Of a stretch of DNA of 64,000 nucleotides, positions 61,112-64,000 are shown in pieces. The notes under the pieces were generated by a model. The model searched no databases. It worked only from the letters and a program-made list of their open reading frames with translations, and had not been told where the DNA came from. The DNA comes from CBDAQA01 sp965198865. Its GTDB lineage: Bacteria; Planctomycetota; Phycisphaerae; Tepidisphaerales; Tepidisphaeraceae. The stretch's first letter is position 1. Each line of letters begins with the position of its first letter. The translations under genes were made by a program, and so were the position numbers. Location of the stretch: positions 434,001 through 498,000 of the forward strand of contig CBDAQA010000003.1 in NCBI GenBank assembly GCA_965198865.1. Direction: 5' to 3'.

Positions 61112-61360
61112 ATGCAACCACAGCCTACACAGCACGTCCGCGCGTGGTCGCTGGTTCGGGACAAGCGTCTCCAATATCCGGTCTTCACCTCCGGTATCCT
61201 GGGTGTGGCGCTTGAACTGCTGCTGTTTGTCTGGCACCCCGCGGCGGAGGATGCGCTTGGGACCATTGGCACGCTTTTTGTCGTGCCCTACGTGTTGTGG
61301 GTGATCGCCGTCCAGTGGCTCATGTGGACCGACCGGCGAGCGCGCAGACGGGTTGCATAA
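61112..61360 (+). CDS. Small hypothetical membrane protein with two helices
   Basis: An 82-residue protein with two hydrophobic stretches, FTSGILGVALELLLFVW and GTLFVVPYVLWVIAVQWLMW, and a basic tail DRRARRRVA. The first 20 residues are polar. TAGAAT lies 7 bases before ATG 61112, so it would be leaderless. The family is not recognised. A helix pair with basic ends is common in real small membrane proteins. Confidence 0.45.
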   Translation: MQPQPTQHVRAWSLVRDKRLQYPVFTSGILGVALELLLFVWHPAAEDALGTIGTLFVVPYVLWVIAVQWLMWTDRRARRRVA

Positions 61361-61503
61361 CCAGACTATTAAGCCTCCTTGGGTGCAAGTGTAATTCCTC
61401 GGATCGTCTCATCTTTTCCTGCCTTTCGATGTACTGGTGAGCGCGCACCGGTTCCGTGTTCCGCCGCTTGCGATAAGGCGGCAGAGGCATACGAGGGGAA
61501 GCC

Positions 61504-61623
61504 GGGGTGGGGTGGGGACGCGGGGCGGGGGGCACCGCATGGGGCCGGATGGGGTGCCCCCCCCCCGCATCTCTCAACCGTCTCCTGGTCCTTGTTCTTC
61601 TACGTCGTCGTCGTCGTCGTCGT
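61504..61623 (+). repeat. G-quadruplex-like G tracts, C10 run and (CGT)7 microsatellite
   Basis: Five runs of four or more G occur at 61504-61532, separated by 1-4 bases, a strong G-quadruplex pattern. GGGGGGCACC (61527-61536) is perfectly inverted at 61553-61562, and a C10 run fills 61557-61566. Seven CGT units follow at 61603-61623. Such tracts are prone to slippage. Confidence 0.8.
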
Positions 61624-61699
61624 GTCACGCTCCCGGCCACGCCGATCCGCCGTCCCGCCGACACACCGCCGGCCGTGCCTCCAGCCGGGCGCGAGAAGC

Positions 61700-61747
61700 G
61701 GGACAGGTACGATAAAGACGGCAGTGCGCCCAAATCGTACCTGTCCC
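61700..61747. repeat. Perfect 14-bp inverted repeat (GGGACAGGTACGAT)
   Basis: GGGACAGGTACGAT at 61700-61713 and its exact inverse at 61734-61747 enclose a 20-base loop; a further AAG/CTT pairing follows past one mismatch. A palindromic intergenic repeat or a long RNA hairpin. Confidence 0.75.
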
Positions 61748-62035
61748 ACTTGGCTGTCCCTCAGCGGGTTGGAACTGCAGACCGGCAAGCTCTACGATCT
61801 CGCGGTTCGTCCCTGATCGCTCCGGTGCGTGCCCGGGTTCTCCCATCGCCCAGCCCGCCCGCCCGCCGACCCGAACACCGATCGTGTTTCCGGGACGCGA
61901 ATATTTTGGCTCACTTGCTCCAACACCCTGCGTTGGCTAACCTGCTTCACAGGTTTGCCAAACCGCGTCCCGTCGGCCCCGAGCCCGCCGCGACTATCCG
62001 CATGACGCTCGGGAGAATAGTAGTTATCCACCCCT

Positions 62036-62437
62036 GTGCTTCCGGGCGTTGACACCATTCTCGTGCAACTGCGGACTCGGCAGTTGCTGCCCGAGTCTTC
62101 CTTTGCGGCAGTTGACTACGACGCCGTGCTGGCCGCGCGGGACGCCGACGGCGAATTTGAACGCGATTGGCTGCAAGCACTCGAAGCCCTGACGTCTAGG
62201 TGGGCGGCGGCGGTCCCGGCGGCGGCCTCGGTCGTTGCAGTGGAGATGGTTCGTCACGAAGCGTTCCGTGCAACGTCTCGGGCGACGGCGCAGCACGAGC
62301 TGGCGTCGTACGTGTCCGACGACTTCGAACTCATCGCCCTCGCGTCGGCTCTGGGCGTGTCGTTGCAGCTGGTCGACGGCATGTGGGGCGCGTACGCTGC
62401 CGGCACGTTCCCGCCGCGGCCCGACCGGGGTGGATAA
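62036..62437 (+). CDS. Hypothetical protein
   Basis: A 133-residue soluble, acidic product from GTG 62036: for example SSFAAVDYDAVLAARDADGE, then FERDWLQALEALTSRW and SYVSDDFELIALASALGVSL. Helical content and codon use are like neighbouring genes, so it is probably real. The family is not recognised. GTG 62063 is an alternative start. No ribosome site is seen. It lies between low-complexity DNA and the IS110 element. Confidence 0.5.
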   Translation: MLPGVDTILVQLRTRQLLPESSFAAVDYDAVLAARDADGEFERDWLQALEALTSRWAAAVPAAASVVAVEMVRHEAFRATSRATAQHELASYVSDDFELIALASALGVSLQLVDGMWGAYAAGTFPPRPDRGG

Positions 62438-62477
62438 CCAGCCGCTGCTGTGGACCGGCCCGCGTCGCGTCCAACTC

Positions 62478-62486
62478 TGCTATACT
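62478..62486 (+). promoter_or_regulatory. Extended -10 element upstream of the IS110 leader
   Basis: TGCTATACT (TG-n-TATACT) is one of the best -10 matches in the window and points into the non-coding leader of the recombinase gene. No clear -35 is seen. Confidence 0.5.
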
Positions 62487-62531
62487 CCCGTCGTCGTCAC
62501 GCGCGTCGCGTTGCCGGCCACAGAGTTCTCA

Positions 62532-62829
62532 TGCGGCGGTAGCCGCACCCTGAGTGGATGAAAACCTTGAGCGGCCCCCCTCAGCCCGGCTAGGATGCCC
62601 CCAGCCGCCGGGGGCGGCGGGCGAGGCCGGCGACGATTGGCGTCGTTCACTCGCGAACCCGACACAGAGTTTGGCCCGGCCGTCCCCCCACGAAGTGCGA
62701 GATTGCGGCCCCGGTCCCCGCCGGCGACGGCGGCGGCCGGGTGACCGCGTAGAACAGACTGTTCCTCCTTCGCAGGGACGGCTCCCGCGCGCCCGGCGGC
62801 ACGAACCATTCACCCCCCGGAGGTGCGTG
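62532..62829 (+). ncRNA. Candidate IS110 bridge RNA region (non-coding leader of the recombinase)
   Basis: About 300 non-coding bases precede the IS110 recombinase start. They include the hairpin TGCGGC-GGTA-GCCGCA (62532-62547) and a CCCCC/GGGGG stem near 62595-62612, after the extended -10 at 62478. In the IS110 group the bridge RNA that pairs with target and donor DNA is encoded in this position. The assignment rests on position and structure only; loop guide sequences could not be identified without the element ends. Confidence 0.4.
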
Positions 62830-64000
62830 ATGAAGCCGACGACGACGCCGACCGAGCCGGCCCTGCCGCTGGTCAACGCCTGCTGCTGCGGGATCGACGT
62901 GCACAAGGACACCGTGGTCGCCTGCATCCGGACGACCGGTGCCGACGGCCGGGCCGCCAACGACGTGCGGACGTTCGGGACGACGACCCGGGCCCTGCTC
63001 GAACTGGCCGACTGGCTGGCCGAGCGGTGCGTGACGTCGGTCGCCATGGAGTCGACCGGCGTCTACTGGAAGCCGGTCTGGAACCTGCTCGAGGGACGGG
63101 CGACGGCCGACGGCGAGCCGATCGCGCTCATGCTGGTCAACGCCCGGCACATGCGGAACGTGCCGGGCCGCAAGACCGACGTGAAGGACTGCCAGTGGAT
63201 CGCGCAGCTGCTGGCGGCGGGCCTGCTCTCGCCCAGCTTCGTCCCCGACCGGCCGCAGCGCGAGCTGCGGGACCTGACCCGCCAGCGCGCCCAGCTGGTC
63301 GGCGACAAGGCCCGCTTCGCCAACCGGCTGCAGAAGGTGCTGGAGGACGCCAACGTGAAGCTGGCGTCGGTGGCCAGCGACGTGCTGGGCGTCAGCGGGC
63401 GGGCGATCCTGCGCGCCATGCTCGACGGCAAGCAGACCCCGGCCCAGATGGCCGAGCTGGCCAAGGGGGCGCTGCGGCGGAAGATCCCCGCCCTGGCCGA
63501 GTCGCTGAAGGGCGGCGTGAACGACCACCACCGGTTCATGCTCAAGGCGCTGCTGGAGCAGGTCGAGGGCGCCGAGCGGCAGATCGCCGCGTTCGACCAG
63601 CGCATCGAGGCGGTGATGCCCCCTGTGGCCCTTGAGGCGGTCGAGCGCCTGGACGCGATCCCCGGCCTCGACAGGCGGGCCGCGCAAAACATCCTGGCCG
63701 AGATCGGCACCGACATGTCGCGGTTCCCCACCGCCGGCCACCTGGCCAGCTGGGCGGGCCTGTGCCCGGGCAACAACGAGTCGGCCGGCAAGCGGCGCTC
63801 GGGCCGGACCACCGAGGGGGACAAGTGGCTCAAGCGGACGATGAGCCAGACCGCCTGGTCCGCCGCCCGGACCAAGGGCAGCTACTTCCAGGCCCAGCAC
63901 CGCCGCCTGGCCAAGCGGCGCGGCCCCAAGCGGGCGACGATGGCCGTGGCCCACAGCCAGCTCTGCACGATCCACGCGATGCTGAAGCGCGGCACGACCT
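62830..64000 (+). mobile_element. IS110-family element, DEDD recombinase gene (3' end beyond the window)
   Basis: The frame from ATG 62830 (GTG 62827 is a possible start) stays open to the window end, at least 390 codons. The RuvC-like DEDD domain shows GIDVHKDTVVACIRTTG (first Asp), VAMESTGVYWKPVWNLLEG (Glu) and GRKTDVKDCQWIAQLLAAG (Asp pair). The transposase_20 domain has LDAIPGLDRRAAQNILAEIG, then WAGLCPGNNESAGKRRSGRT with the conserved catalytic Ser. Such enzymes move circular intermediates guided by a bridge RNA and make no terminal inverted repeats of the usual kind. The motifs are intact, so the copy may be active. Confidence 0.93.

Larger units (their letters stand above)
61361..62035. 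other. Gene-free stretch with low-complexity tracts
   Basis: About 675 bases without a credible gene. It holds a G-tract block, a C10 run, a CGT microsatellite and a perfect 14-bp inverted repeat, listed separately. Confidence 0.6.

Overview
This is a GC-rich chromosomal segment, densely packed with genes, that most resembles a planctomycete, probably of the Phycisphaerae type. The signs are a PEP-CTERM protein with a VPEP...RRRRR tail, a type II prepilin with the H-X9-DG motif, a CGYDL...CPECG zinc-ribbon protein, an HDOD-histidine kinase, Tat-exported ferritin-like proteins and many GTG starts. The lineage is inferred from protein style; no rRNA is present.

Layout. 0-12 kb: housekeeping and metabolic genes (alditol-oxidase-like flavoprotein, leuS, a DUF4112 protein, a three-gene minus-strand operon of TIM-barrel hydrolase, lipoprotein and acetyltransferase, manA, dnaK) followed by Uma2-type genes and a Uma2 remnant. 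12-17 kb: a tight minus-strand operon of two secreted rhamnogalacturonan acetylesterases and a secreted GH2 glycosidase, apparently for plant pectin. 17-28 kb: an exopolysaccharide locus with an O-antigen ligase/polymerase, a CpsB-type phosphatase, a Wzc-type kinase, a tiny secreted peptide, a PEP-CTERM protein and a WecA-glycosyltransferase fusion. 28-30.5 kb: two tandem Tat-exported ferritin-like proteins. 30.7-37.7 kb: a selenocysteine tRNA next to an OFA-family transporter with its small subunit, a NrfD-type membrane subunit and a formate-dehydrogenase-type Fe-S subunit, but no catalytic subunit.

37.7-50 kb: patatin lipoprotein, FIST protein plus hybrid sensor kinase, site-2 protease, NUDIX hydrolase, molybdenum-carrier-like protein, a Doc-type toxin-antitoxin pair, UbiD decarboxylase, PilZ-like protein and a YhaM-like nuclease. 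50-55 kb: four signalling genes on the minus strand (three response-regulator proteins and an HDOD-histidine kinase). 55.5-60.2 kb: prepilin, lipoprotein, a beta-rich envelope protein, a frameshifted PIN toxin with its antitoxin, and proB. 60.2-64 kb: gene-poor DNA rich in hairpins, G-tracts and microsatellites, ending in an IS110-family recombinase that runs off the window.

The most unusual points are the tRNA-Sec beside an incomplete formate dehydrogenase locus, the non-coding leader of the IS110 element (candidate bridge RNA), the WecA-glycosyltransferase fusion, and several kinds of intergenic palindromic repeat. One of these repeats recurs at 35 kb and 60 kb, another forms an inverted pair at 43.9 kb, and a third supplies part of a lipoprotein signal peptide. 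All family assignments come from reading the sequence; no database search was run.
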